The notes below the pieces were generated by a model that was not told the DNA's origin, searched no databases, and saw only the letters and a list, made by a program, of their open reading frames with translations. 64,000 nt of DNA from Phytophthora vignae f. sp. vignae (Eukaryota > Oomycota > Peronosporomycetes > Peronosporales > Peronosporaceae): NCBI GenBank assembly GCA_016169955.1, contig JABJUM010000018.1:186001-250000 (forward strand), in the 5' to 3' direction. Positions within the stretch are counted from its first letter, which is position 1, and the number at the start of each line of letters is the position of its first letter. The position numbers were made by a program, and so were the translations under genes. This document shows positions 10,108 through 19,410 of the stretch, piece by piece.

Positions 10108-10611
10108 CTAGAGCGTCACCGACCAGGCGTCGTCGAACACGGGCGCAGACACAGGCAACGCGAGCGCCGAGGGCGTGGTAGGCGACACGGGACACACGAG
10201 CCCTTCGTCCTTGAGCATCGCCATCATGGACACGGGCGGCGGCACCTGTCGCGCGCTGCCGGTGGATCCACCGAAGAGCAGCACCTCGAGGATGCGCATC
10301 TCCAGCAGGTCGAAGTTGCCGTCAACGACGCTCTGCGGACTCTCGGGGCTCGTGCGCGCGCGCTTGCGCGGCGTCTGTGGCTGGTCCTGGCCGGCGACGG
10401 CGGCTTGCTGCTGCTCGAGGATGCGCTTCTTGCGCTTGTGCAGCCGCTGCTGGTTGGCGTTGGCCTTGCGCCGGTGGAAGTCGCAGAGCTTGTGCAGCGT
10501 GCCGTCCAGCTTGGTGGCGCGCGGCGCGTCGCAGAACTTGCTGCGGTACGCGCACTGCAGCTCGCGGGGCAGCGGGGCGTGGGCTTGGGCTTGGGCGGCG
10601 GGTGGCGTCAT
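10108..10611 (-). CDS. CCCH/LHKLC-domain family member 2 (167 aa)
   Basis: ATG is at 10611. The domain is C20-x6-C27-x15-C43-x2-H46 (CAYRSKFCDAPRATKLDGTLHKLCDFHRRKANANQQ, read in parts), followed by a basic helix KRKKRILEQQQ and a nuclear-localisation-like PRKRARTSP. The leucine motif (LLEMRILEVLLFGG) sits mid-protein rather than at the end. A Pro/Ser/Val-rich tail ending DDAWSVTL follows. A possible Inr (GGTCATTCCGG on the minus strand) lies around 10665-10675, some 55-60 bp upstream. Placement of the leucine motif distinguishes it from the 12-22 kb members. A regulator role is inferred from domain composition. Confidence 0.75.
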   Translation of the reverse strand: MTPPAAQAQAHAPLPRELQCAYRSKFCDAPRATKLDGTLHKLCDFHRRKANANQQRLHKRKKRILEQQQAAVAGQDQPQTPRKRARTSPESPQSVVDGNFDLLEMRILEVLLFGGSTGSARQVPPPVSMMAMLKDEGLVCPVSPTTPSALALPVSAPVFDDAWSVTL

Positions 10612-12411
10612 GACGTACGCAGACTATCTTTGTCTGTGTGTGGGGCTGAGCGGCTCGAGCGTTTTTCCGGAATGACCGACAACAGTTCCGAGCTCAAGTC
10701 GCCGAGTACTATTATGCGCCGCGGCTCTGCACCGTGTAGGCATTTGCCGACCGTCGCGGTCGTCAGTCATTTCGCGCTGACCCTGACACTTGATGTCCCC
10801 CCCGGGTGATGGGCCGGAAATCACTTGCGCCCAGTATGCTGCCGACCACAGAGATCTTGGTGTGGCCCACGTCGCGACCGGCTCTGCGCGCGGCATTTTG
10901 AATTGTGCTCCAGCCGCCCGGGCTCTGCTGGCCGGCACTCGCCGACGCGTCTCGCCTGGGAAGGTTGCGTCAACTCCGCGCCCCGGCCCAGCGCGCCAAA
11001 ATTCTATCCTCCGGCCCCAGGACTTGAGGTCCTCCGGGCGTCCACTGCGTCAAGTCATCAGCGCGCGCCCAGCGGTCTGCTTGCTGGTCAACGGAGCCCA
11101 CTGGCCGTTTGGGTTCACTGCAGGAGACTGCGAAGTCCATTTAGTGGCGCCATTGCAGTGGCTGCCACCGTTGAGTTGAGTCAATGCAGTCACAACTCGC
11201 AAAGGATCAACAGATCACATTCCTAGTTAGTTGTTACCACGGCAAATATCCCATCTTCTCCGAATTACGTGATATAGCGGCAAGGAGACCGATAACACAT
11301 GGAAGATCTGGTATTTAGCAAATGAAAAGGCAATTCGGGAGTACATGCACTTTTTCACGAAGGAGTAACTTGTCCGAGAAAGACAGCATCACACGGGAAA
11401 TACTGTATGTTTCGAGACTAAGTGAGATGTTATTGTGAATTCCGGCCATACTTGCCAATTGGGGCCGGTTGAACGAATCGCTCCTATACAAACGCCAAGT
11501 CATTTCTCAATCGCCCGAGCAGCAGCAGCTGGTCTGGAGTGACCCTTCGGGGCGATTGTAGTCGTACTTAATCGAGTTATACTGGAGTTTGTATGGCCTC
11601 GGGCGATTGGTCGCGCGATTGAACCAATCGCCCGAGGAAATTTTGAGTGGAACCCGCAATACCAAACCTGTCTCCTTGACGCAGGTCGCCTAAGCTTCTG
11701 GGCACCCGTCAGGTCGATCGCGCTCCTGGCGGAATGTTGTAGGGCTCCGCGCGGACGTACCCCACGCTCTTAGACGCGTCGATGACCTCGCGGTCTGGCG
11801 GCACCATGGCTAGGTACAGCTTATTGAGCACGCGCAAGAATTGCTACTGCTTCCACGAGCTCCACCTGCTTGTCATCGGTGGACCTGCTTGAGCGGGGAG
11901 GTGGCAAGCCACTCATCGATCCACCAAACAGTTTTGGTGACCAAAGCCAGACTAGGAAAGTCTCTTTGTTCCATCCCCCCGCCCAGATTGAGCTAGCGTC
12001 AGCAAATTGAGGCGTGTCGGTTTTTCGCCCATAAGATGTTCATAATGACCTCACCCTTTTCGTCACATGAAGAGCGCCAAGACATCCTATCCACGGATTG
12101 CTTGTTTGACTTGGTCTTGTATGTGAGACCACAAAAGCTTAAGTTATTCGGAAGATGAGTGGCCGCAACGCCGATAGTCTTAGGCTTTTACGGGTTAAGC
12201 TGTTATTCGCGTGAAGATAGATATTCCGTGAAAGCCCAGGTGTTTCCCGTGCAAACAGGTTTTTCGCGCTGTTATTCGTTTCTTGCTATCTAACAAATCT
12301 CCCGCCGGGACCACCAGGTGGACCCGGCAAATCATCCGATATTTAGGTTAGTGCACACCAACTCGGGAAGCGTTCTAACGGTGCCAGGCTGTAGCCACGT
12401 CATTACGCCGT
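10612..12411. other. Long intergenic region with possible decayed coding sequence
   Basis: No intact gene was found. The minus strand between about 11720 and 11990 contains short stretches that read as protein-like in shifting frames (for example NKLYLAMVPPDREVIDASKSVGY), suggesting an old mobile-element or gene remnant, but with stops and shifts. A cluster of CAATCGCCCGAG-type repeats at 11506-11637 is listed separately. Confidence 0.35.
11506..11637. repeat. Cluster of inverted CAATCGCCCGAG repeats
   Basis: The 12-mer CAATCGCCCGAG occurs at about 11508-11519, in reverse orientation at 11598-11609, and again forward at 11625-11636. The last two sit in perfect 15-bp inverted arms (11597-11611 and 11623-11637) with an 11-nt spacer that itself contains GCGATTG. 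A related GGGCGATTG lies near 11550. The outer pair could be ends of a small inverted-repeat element, or the set could be a protein-binding cluster. Confidence 0.7.
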
Positions 12412-12460
12412 TGACTGGCGCACTTCGCCCGTAATGATTACGGGCGAAGTGCGCCAGTCA
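12412..12460. repeat. Palindrome, 24-bp perfect arms, 1-nt centre
   Basis: Arms are 12412-12435 and 12437-12460 with a single G at 12436. With one mismatch the arms extend to about 27 bp. It lies 340 bp downstream of family member 3. Confidence 0.9.
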
Positions 12461-12636
12461 GCGTTTCAGAGAGGTGGACGCTGCCCATCTCCCCGATATA
12501 ATTTATACGGTATGCGCTGACGATCGAAGACGAATGCAATTACACAACTTCAAGAATCCGCCCAATCGAAACGAGCTGCGAGTTGCGTCCACAGATGCTT
12601 ACACACGAGCGCAAATGGGACAACAAGAGGAGCTCG

Positions 12637-12673
12637 CTGCTCCATGGTCGGGAACTTCCCGACCATGGAGCAG
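12637..12673. repeat. Palindrome, 18-bp perfect arms, 1-nt centre
   Basis: Arms are 12637-12654 and 12656-12673, centre C at 12655. It touches the next palindrome. Confidence 0.9.
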
Positions 12674-12694
12674 GGTCTTCCCGGGGAAGACCCT
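12672..12694. repeat. Palindrome, 11-bp perfect arms, 1-nt centre
   Basis: Arms are 12672-12682 and 12684-12694, centre G at 12683. It directly follows the palindrome ending at 12673, so two odd-length palindromes are back to back. Confidence 0.85.
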
Positions 12695-12802
12695 AGTGAT
12701 GCTGGCGGAGGTGAAGAATAACGATGGGGAGAACGCGGTGTCTTGACAAGGAGAACTCATTATATTCGTACGATTTTTACACTGCAACCAATACACGGCT
12801 GT

Positions 12803-13312
12803 CTACACGACGATCGAGCCCTTGTCGTCGGCGCTGCTCGCACTGGGCAAGAACGACTCGAGTGGGGGCAGCGTCTGCATGTCCAGCAGCAGCAGCTCCA
12901 GAAAATCCATGTCCTGGGACCCCATTCGCTGCAACGAGAACTCGTTTGCGCCCACAGGAGACGCGTGCTGCGTGGCGCCGAGTCCGTAGTAGCAGTAGCC
13001 TCCAGTGGGCGACTGCATGATCGGCTCCATGATCGGGTCCACACTGAGTCGAGGCTTCTTGAACGAATGGTCGACTTGGGGCGCAAACTCCTTCTTCATT
13101 GGCTCACAGAGCTGCTGAGAGGACCGCTTCTCGCGTTTCCGCTTGTGTAGCCGCTGCTGGTTGAGATTCGCCTTGCGGCGGTGGAACTCGCAGAGCTTGT
13201 GGAGGGTACCGTCGATCTTGGTGGCGCGGGGGTTCGTGCAGACCTTGCTGCGGTAGCCGCACTGCATGGGCAGCGACGCGGAGGTGGGGACTTCGTCGAA
13301 GTAGGTGTTCAT
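12803..13312 (-). CDS. CCCH/LHKLC-domain family member 3 (169 aa)
   Basis: ATG 13312 was chosen because paralogues begin at the same place (M-x-x-YFDEVPTSASLPMQCGYRSK). The domain is C18-x6-C25-x15-C41-x2-H44, followed by NQQRLHKRKREKR. The middle carries the family element VDPIMEPIMQSPTGGYCYYG. The C-terminus has LQRMGSQDMDFLELLLLDMQTLPPLESFLP and ends DDKGSIVV. It has a well-placed Inr-like promoter 41-60 bp upstream. The decayed copy at 14575 is its close relative, since the last 43 residues align closely. The likely role is a small nuclear regulator with an acidic/leucine activation segment, by inference. Confidence 0.8.
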   Translation of the reverse strand: MNTYFDEVPTSASLPMQCGYRSKVCTNPRATKIDGTLHKLCEFHRRKANLNQQRLHKRKREKRSSQQLCEPMKKEFAPQVDHSFKKPRLSVDPIMEPIMQSPTGGYCYYGLGATQHASPVGANEFSLQRMGSQDMDFLELLLLDMQTLPPLESFLPSASSADDKGSIVV

Positions 13313-13352
13313 ACTGGTGTGGGGGGTAAGAGTATGTAGTTGTGGTGCATGG

Positions 13353-13372
13353 CCGCAAATTGAACAATGAAC
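13353..13372 (-). promoter_or_regulatory. Oomycete Inr/FPR-like core promoter of member 3
   Basis: On the minus strand this reads GTTCATTGTTCAATTTGCGG. It matches the oomycete initiator (TCATTyyNCA) joined to the flanking element (CAATTT). It lies 41-60 bp upstream of the ATG at 13312. Confidence 0.7.
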
Positions 13373-14574
13373 TGTGCTTGACTGGAACCGGTCGCCAGCC
13401 TCTGAAAAAGTATCTTTGACCAGTGATTTTTTGCTGTTTGTTTGTGGGCGGAACGGATGAGTGACCACTTCTGGAGCGGATGAGTTAAAGTATCCAGGCG
13501 GTCAAGCAAAGCTCCCGCCAAAAAAAATGGGTTCAACCGGACTCGTTGAAGTGGATCGACTCAGACCTCCGCCGCGGTGAAATGGAAATGAATGCGGTTC
13601 TCTTAACGGTGTATCTTCCTTGAAGGGATCACGAACTTGTGACCAATTTATTGTACGGTACCGCGCCAAATAGCTACACTGCTATCTGCGGCCGTGCAGT
13701 GCGCTCCATTCCTGCCAGCAGAAGCTCGCCAACAGCGCCGACTTAGGCGGAGAAGGCTGTCTACCGCGTCGATGGTATCTTCCTCCCTTTGGCAATTTTT
13801 GCGGGCGGGCATCGACCGACTGGCGTCAAGCTCGCTGCCCGGCTACTGTACCTACACCTGTCCCCACTCGCCGTGACGATCGCCAGCGACTGGCTGCTGA
13901 CTGCCAACCAGGCACGAATCCGTTGATTCGCGTCGGCCTTGCTGCTTCAAGCGTCCAGAGCACGGGCATGCCACTCAAATCTCGGTGGGGGTGGTGTATT
14001 GAATCGTTGTGGCGACGGAGCCACAAGAGCTGATACAGTACAAACATTTTGTTTCTCTGCTCTGTGCGGTGCCAATACATGTATATACCGCTGTACCGGA
14101 GCCGCCCGATATATTGCATCAGCGATTTTTTTTCGGGCTGCTCACAGAGTTTGAAAGCATGTATTTAAATAAAATAACTTGCGCTCATCTTGCGTCCTCG
14201 TTCAGTGTCTTGCTATTTAGTTAAGCCACAGGGCGAAGGCAGGTGATCACTCCATAACCATCTCGTTGTGTGGTTATGCAGCTTTGCTCCCAATGCTGAT
14301 TTGTATCTTTTGAAGAGTGTTGGTATCTTGCCAAGATGGCTAGTATGCAATGAGCTTCAGGAGTCGGTGGCTGCCGAGGATTGTCTTATCAAGCCTGCCT
14401 TGCAGGCCGCTCTTTATTGCAAGCAGAGCTTCGATAAAAATGTGATGGTGTACATCAAAAATAACCCGGTGGTGAATAGAATGTGTGTTTTTCAAGACAC
14501 TGGAGAGTGTATTTATCTGCTCGACAAGTATCGAAAATGAAGTATTGGCACTCGTGGGCGATTTTGATTCCCTG
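13373..14574. other. Intergenic, no intact gene
   Basis: No convincing coding region was found. A 90-residue open frame near 14268-14540 on the plus strand shows no recognisable family and is not called. Confidence 0.35.
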
Positions 14575-14703
14575 CTACACGACGATGGAGTCCTCATCCT
14601 CGCAGACTGCCACGTTTGGCAAAAATGACTCGAGCGGAGGCAACGACTGCATAGCAATTAGCAGCCATTCCAGGATGTCAATGTCCTGGGACCCCATTCG
14701 CTG
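14575..14703 (-). pseudogene. Truncated family copy (C-terminal part only)
   Basis: On the minus strand the region encodes LQRMGSQDIDILEWLLIAMQSLPPLESFLP and then EDEDSIVV before a TAG at 14577-14575. It aligns with the last 43 residues of member 3. The zinc-type domain and N-terminus are absent. Similarity stops at 14703-14720, exactly where a 17-bp-arm palindrome begins. The leucine motif is also altered (LEWLLIAMQ in place of LELLLLDMQ). This is a broken paralogue. Confidence 0.85.
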
Positions 14704-14738
14704 CAACGCTAACCCTTGCAGTGCAAGGGTTAGCGTTG
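14704..14738. repeat. Palindrome, 17-bp perfect arms, 1-nt centre, at the pseudogene breakpoint
   Basis: Arms are 14704-14720 and 14722-14738, centre G at 14721. The left arm begins in sequence still alignable to member 3. The right arm replaces the expected upstream coding sequence. Confidence 0.9.
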
Positions 14739-15406
14739 TCAAGGAAACAGTGGATCTGCACACACTACCTTGCAGCGTGTTTTCGGCTTCTTGAAGTTCG
14801 TGGAGGTTGAAAGAACCATCGCTGGGGAGCGAGCAGAATGGTAGACAATCGTGTCCACACTCAGACGGGCTCTCTTTGTCGGATGCTCACTCACCAGCTC
14901 CAATTCCTTCTTAAAACCACAAAATCGTCGGAAAACTCAAACGCCGTCTGAGCTGCGTAGCAAAAGCCCATAAACAACGAAATACGTGTATACGCGCTGC
15001 TACTGTAAGGAATTGTACGTGCACTGCCATGCTACGGAAACTGTTGCCAAAAGTTTTTAAAAGGTGTAGGGAGTACAGTACATTATCACCTTTTCTAATT
15101 GGTACAGCGAGAGCATTGAGAGGCGCTGGTGCAACGAAACTTTGTGAGACCTGGGTTACAAATGGCTCACTCGAGTGATGGGGGGTCCGATATATTATAC
15201 ACCGACTCGGAAAAAGCGATTCGCTTGGTACAGTACATGTACGCGGAGAGAGAACGACAAGCCAAGGCAACGTCCGTGCAGACCAAGTGTCCTCCTGGCA
15301 CGATAGCGCAGCCTCAAGCAACGTGGCAATCGATTTCACAAGTTGTGGATACCAAATACCAATTCATTTACATGTGCATACAGTACCACACTCACTGTCT
15401 AAACGC
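14739..15406. other. Intergenic, no gene seen
   Basis: No supported gene was found. The stretch 14790-14930 contains short sequences reminiscent of the middle of family members (for example GACAATCGTGTCCACACTCAGACGGGC, compare member 3's SVDP coding strand), so it may be further decayed body of the pseudogene at 14575. Confidence 0.35.
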
Positions 15407-15898
15407 TCACACGTCAACAAAGCTCGCATTGCTGTCAGAGGCCGGCGGGGTGCTCGCCAGCGGAGGCAGCGACTGCATGTCCATCAGCAGCAGCTCCAAG
15501 ATGTCCATGTCCTGGGACCCAATACGAGATAGCGTCGCGCCTGCACTGGATTTCTGCAGCGTGGGGTGTTCGTATCCGCTAAGTCCGTAGTAGCAGGCGC
15601 CGTCAGTTGGCCAGTGCACAATCGGCTCGGCGCTGAGGCGGGCCTTCTTGGTCGAGTGATCTTCCGCAGCCTCGAAGTCCTTCTCGACCGAGTCGCGTAG
15701 TTCCTGAGCGGCTCGCTTCTCGCGCTGACGTTTGTGCAGACGCTGTTGGTTCTGGTTGGCCTTGCGTCGGTGGAACTCGCAGCGTTTGTGGGGCGTCCCG
15801 TCGAGCTTGGTCGCGCGGGGGTTGGTGCAGACCTTGCTGCGGTAGCCGCACTGCATGAGCAGCGGCGTGGAAGCTGCGGCTTCGTCGTAGAAGTTCAT
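15407..15898 (-). CDS. CCCH/LHKLC-domain family member 4 (163 aa)
   Basis: ATG is at 15898. The domain is C17-x6-C24-x15-C40-x2-H43. The usual GTLHKLC reads GTPHKRC here, so two helix residues differ while all metal-type ligands are kept. NQQRLHKRQREKR and the element AEPIVHWPTDGACYYG follow. The C-terminal motif is LSRIGSQDMDILELLLMDMQSLPPL, ending NASFVDV. It is closest to member 3 in architecture. An Inr-like element lies 46-61 bp upstream. The substitution in the helix could alter partner or DNA choice, but this is conjecture. Confidence 0.8.
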   Translation of the reverse strand: MNFYDEAAASTPLLMQCGYRSKVCTNPRATKLDGTPHKRCEFHRRKANQNQQRLHKRQREKRAAQELRDSVEKDFEAAEDHSTKKARLSAEPIVHWPTDGACYYGLSGYEHPTLQKSSAGATLSRIGSQDMDILELLLMDMQSLPPLASTPPASDSNASFVDV

Positions 15899-15943
15899 CT
15901 CGGGGTGTCGAGGAGAAAACTTAGCAAGTCTGCTGGTTTGGCA

Positions 15944-15959
15944 GTAAATTGAACAATGG
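15944..15959 (-). promoter_or_regulatory. Inr/FPR-like core promoter of member 4
   Basis: The minus strand reads CCATTGTTCAATTTAC. It is the same core as in member 3 and is similarly spaced from the ATG at 15898. Confidence 0.65.
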
Positions 15960-16674
15960 TTGGTGCCTGGGAGGAGACTGAAGAGGAGACCTTAGCCCGA
16001 TCACGGTGTCTGCATTTTCCGTGACGAGTGAACTCGGACTCTCTTCAACCTAGAGGATATCCAGGAGAAATTGTTGCTCTCTGACTCAGCGCATCGCTGC
16101 GCCGCATACATCGGCGACTCGCGATGCGCTCGATATGATAAATCCGGCCTCCCTGCTGAAGGACGCAGATGAGCAACGCTCCGGTGAAGCTTTGCCACTC
16201 CACCGAAAAATCGTACTGTAACCTCCGCATGGATACATTTGCCACGCTCTTGACGCATCACCCCGGGGGGAACTCCGCTTGCCAACAAGCACGAATCGAC
16301 AGGCCCCACCACGCCAAACTGTATCCCCCAATCGGGAAGACAACCGTGCTTGCAGCTGTAGCAAGCCAACGCCAGGACCGGATCTCGTGGCAAAATTTGC
16401 AGATGCCTTCCATGCCCGTGCATGTGCCCAAATGCACTCGTCAGGCGGAGTACGCTGCAGCTTTATCGTTCGCGGAGGCAACAGGCATGAGATGGGGCGC
16501 CGACATAGCGGATCGATCGACTCGTGTACTATGAGTCGTGGACGACACGTACATGTACACGTACTTCGTAGCGCAGTCTAGCCTCTTCTGCCTTGTTGGA
16601 GCACACGAAAACTTTAATGACAGAGTACAGAACGTATATATTGTCGCCACGTAAATAAATCTCAAACATCTTGC
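15960..16674. other. Intergenic, no gene seen
   Basis: Several overlapping open frames run through 16000-16580 on both strands, but none has family similarity, sensible start context or conserved motifs. They are judged chance frames in GC-rich DNA. Confidence 0.35.
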
Positions 16675-17175
16675 TTACACTACGATGGAGTTGTCTTCGT
16701 CCACGGCGGTCGGGGAGTTGGGAGGAAACAACAGCGGCAGCGGCTGCGCGTCGAGCAGCAGCAACTCCAGCAGTTCCATGTCCACGGACGTGAGGCTCGT
16801 GGGGGTGGTTGGCTCTACAGCGAAGAACCCGCTTGGGTAGAACTGGTCGAAAGGGGCTTCGCTCTCAACGTATGGGATCGGATCGACCGCCATCGGGTCG
16901 GTGGGGATGTCGATGTTGAGGCAGAGCTTCTTGGTCGGGTGGTCCTCCTTCGCCTTCGCGGCAGCCTCGGACTTCCGACGCGCGACGCGCTCTTCGCGCT
17001 GACGTTTGTGCAGTCGCTGCTGGTTGGCGTTGGCCTTGCGTCGGTGGAATTCGCAGAGCTTATGCAGCGAGCCGTCGATCTTGGTGGCGCGCACGTTGGT
17101 GCAGACTTTGCTGCGGTACCCGCACTGCATGAGCAGCGACGTGGACGTCGGGACCTCCTCGAAGAGGGCGAGCAT
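16675..17175 (-). CDS. CCCH/LHKLC-domain family member 5 (166 aa)
   Basis: ATG is at 17175, giving MLALFEEVPTSTSLLMQCGYRSK. The domain is C18-x6-C25-x15-C41-x2-H44 with NQQRLHKRQREER following. A basic/Ala segment (ARRKSEAAAKAKED) precedes KKLCLN. The conserved MAVDPIPY element sits near residue 100 and an aromatic FDQFYPSGFFAV follows. The leucine motif is SVDMELLELLLLDAQPLPLL, and the protein ends EDNSIVV. Members 5 and 6 are the most alike pair and are divergent across 1.75 kb, suggesting an inverted duplication. It has the best Inr match in the window. Confidence 0.8.
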   Translation of the reverse strand: MLALFEEVPTSTSLLMQCGYRSKVCTNVRATKIDGSLHKLCEFHRRKANANQQRLHKRQREERVARRKSEAAAKAKEDHPTKKLCLNIDIPTDPMAVDPIPYVESEAPFDQFYPSGFFAVEPTTPTSLTSVDMELLELLLLDAQPLPLLFPPNSPTAVDEDNSIVV

Positions 17176-17224
17176 GCTGGTGTTTGGGCGGGTGGGTGCG
17201 TGTGGGGTAGTTGTGGTCGAGAGG

Positions 17225-17243
17225 CCGCAAATTGAGGAATGAG
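17225..17243 (-). promoter_or_regulatory. Inr/FPR core promoter of member 5
   Basis: The minus strand reads CTCATTCCTCAATTTGCGG, a near-consensus oomycete initiator plus flanking element. It lies 50-68 bp upstream of the ATG. Confidence 0.75.
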
Positions 17244-18854
17244 AGTCGCATCCCTTAGGCCTCTTACTGTAAGTTGCAGCCCGCATGATTCAGTACATGT
17301 ATCATTTGGCCGGATTTCTGTGGCGCAATAGCGCTGTTCGAGTACAATACTCGCATCTGCGCTGACGGATTCTCGAAGTTTCCCCGTGACGTGCTGGATA
17401 CCAACGAGTCACGCCAGCTGTGCAGTACAGTATAGTAACCGTGCTGCAGTCACTGCGAAGTCTCGGGTTGGGAAAGTTGCTGTCGATCGACGGCAGCAGG
17501 CTAAGACGCGCGCTGGCTGCGAGGCGACAACAGCGGCGCTGTAAGTTATGATAGTGCACGCTCCACCCACAGCTCCACCCCATTCGCATGCTGCTCTTCA
17601 CAGGCAGCAATGGGCCTTGATTCAAAAATTGACTTTGTAACGACGTCATTAGGGCGTCAGCGATCGACCTGAAAAGGCAGGGTCTCAACTGGACTCTCGG
17701 GCCACTCCCCGCTCACGGGGCATTGGCGCCTGGCGCCGCCGTGAACGACCAATGTTCGCACCGGCAAAGGCAAGACATGGCGCTGATAGGTTCCACCGGA
17801 TCGAGTTGCTATCCGTACTGCACCGAGGTGGGGGCTATGCAGTTGCTCAGCATTGTTCAGTAGCTACTGCGGCGAAGCTCGATCGCTGCATCCACGAAGG
17901 TCACTGGTACAGTATGTCAAGCTGGCTTTGACTTGCCAGGTTGAAGCGGCCTGGCTGCTTCCGAGAACACGCGCTGCCAAAGCTATCTGCGGTCAACAGC
18001 AGGGGGACACCCTCAGACAGCCAGCTGATATTACTAACTCGCGCGCGAGAAAGAGAGTTGTCTATGAGCGCTGTGCTCTAGGAGTCCAAGACCGCTATTA
18101 TATAAACAGCAGCGCCATGGACGTGCATGGGAAACATGATGTTACGCGACCCGCGACGGTCTACAAAGATGTTTGAAACATCTTTGTAGACCGTCGCGGG
18201 TCGCGGCGAGGATCCTGGTTGACGTGGTCGCATCGAATGCCGTGCTGCTGTCGCTGGAGCGGCCGCTACCAGCTTGTTCTTGCGCTTCAGTTTCCTGCGT
18301 GAGCAGGGGGGGGGGGTCATTTGGAAGGCCAGGGCCAGGCGCACCAAAATATCCACGATCACGATTCCGTTGGCGACCACTGCGTCAGCAGCAAGATCGC
18401 TTCTGTGCTGTACCGCCACCCACTCGATGCAGCACATCGAGGTGTGCCATCGCGCAACTTGCCATGGGCGACTCGGCCCACTCGACGCTGCTAGCGTTCA
18501 GTCTACGGCAAGAGTTGCGGCGGGCCCAGCAGCGCCTGCCTGCTTGCAGTGCGAGCTCCAAAAAGATAGGAAAGTGTCCAGTGTGGACAATTTCCTGGCC
18601 GTCAAGTGGACCATCGTTGCCGATTCAATTGATTGTCGTGCTGCACTCACGCGCATAGCAGACACAACGTTTGCCAGTTGTTGATGCGAGTATTGTAAAC
18701 AGCGTGCAAATGCCCGTCGCTCGGCGAGCTGTGGGCAGACAGAATCCTGGGGGTATCCGCCCACACGGTCTTATCTATGGTCGCCAGCGCCCGCGGTTCA
18801 AGAGTGGAGATCCCCTCCTCCCATTCCGTCCGCTTCCCGACACAGAGGCATTCA
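17244..18854. other. Divergent intergenic region between members 5 and 6
   Basis: No gene was found. The region holds the largest palindrome (18145-18205) and a short G run near 18307. It separates two divergent, closely related family members. Confidence 0.4.
18145..18205. repeat. Palindrome, 30-bp perfect arms, 1-nt centre
   Basis: Arms are 18145-18174 and 18176-18205 with a single G at 18175. It is the longest odd-length palindrome found here. Transcribed, it would form a near-perfect hairpin stem. Confidence 0.95.
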
Positions 18855-18873
18855 TCCATTACTCAACTTGCGG
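18855..18873 (+). promoter_or_regulatory. Inr/FPR-like core promoter of member 6
   Basis: TCCATTACTCAACTTGCGG lies 49-67 bp before the ATG at 18922. It shares the CTCAA.TTGCGG end with member 5's promoter. Confidence 0.65.
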
Positions 18874-18921
18874 TCGAGCCCCTCAACCGTTGAACACAGT
18901 AAGCTACAGTGCTCCGCCAGC

Positions 18922-19410
18922 ATGTTCCCCAGCTACGATGAGCTCCCGACGGCCGCATCGCTGCTCATGCAGTGTGGCTACCGTAGCAAAGTCTGCACCA
19001 AAGCGCGAGCCACCAAGATCGACGGCTCTCTGCACAAGCTCTGCGAGTTCCACCGGCGCAAGGCCAACGCCAACCAGCAGCGACTGCACAAGCGCCAGCG
19101 CGAAGAGCGCGTGAAGCGGCGACGAGCTGACGCCGAGGACGATCGCCCCATGAAGAGAGGGTGTCTGGCCGACCAGTACCCCTCAGTCGGCTCGATCACG
19201 ATGGACCCAATTCCGTACACTGCGGTTGACCAGTACTATGGATACCCCTCCGGCTTTTTCGGTGATTTCCTCTCACCCTCCGCGAGCTGCGAGCCTGTGG
19301 ACATGGAGCTGCTGGAGCTGCTACTGCTCGACACGCGACCGCAGCCTGCCGTCATGTCCCCGCCCAACTCGCCGGTGTCCGTGGACGACGTGGGCTACAT
19401 CATCGTGTGA
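18922..19410 (+). CDS. CCCH/LHKLC-domain family member 6 (162 aa)
   Basis: ATG 18922 gives MFPSYDELPTAASLLMQCGYRSK. The domain is C18-x6-C25-x15-C41-x2-H44 and the following helix is nearly identical to member 5 (NQQRLHKRQREERVKRRR). ITMDPIPY and YYGYPSGFFGDF follow. The C-terminal motif is PVDMELLELLLLDTRPQP and the end is VDDVGYIIV. It is the plus-strand mirror of member 5. A nuclear regulator is inferred; the basic KRRRADAEDDRPMKR stretch could serve as a nuclear localisation signal. Confidence 0.8.
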   Translation: MFPSYDELPTAASLLMQCGYRSKVCTKARATKIDGSLHKLCEFHRRKANANQQRLHKRQREERVKRRRADAEDDRPMKRGCLADQYPSVGSITMDPIPYTAVDQYYGYPSGFFGDFLSPSASCEPVDMELLELLLLDTRPQPAVMSPPNSPVSVDDVGYIIV

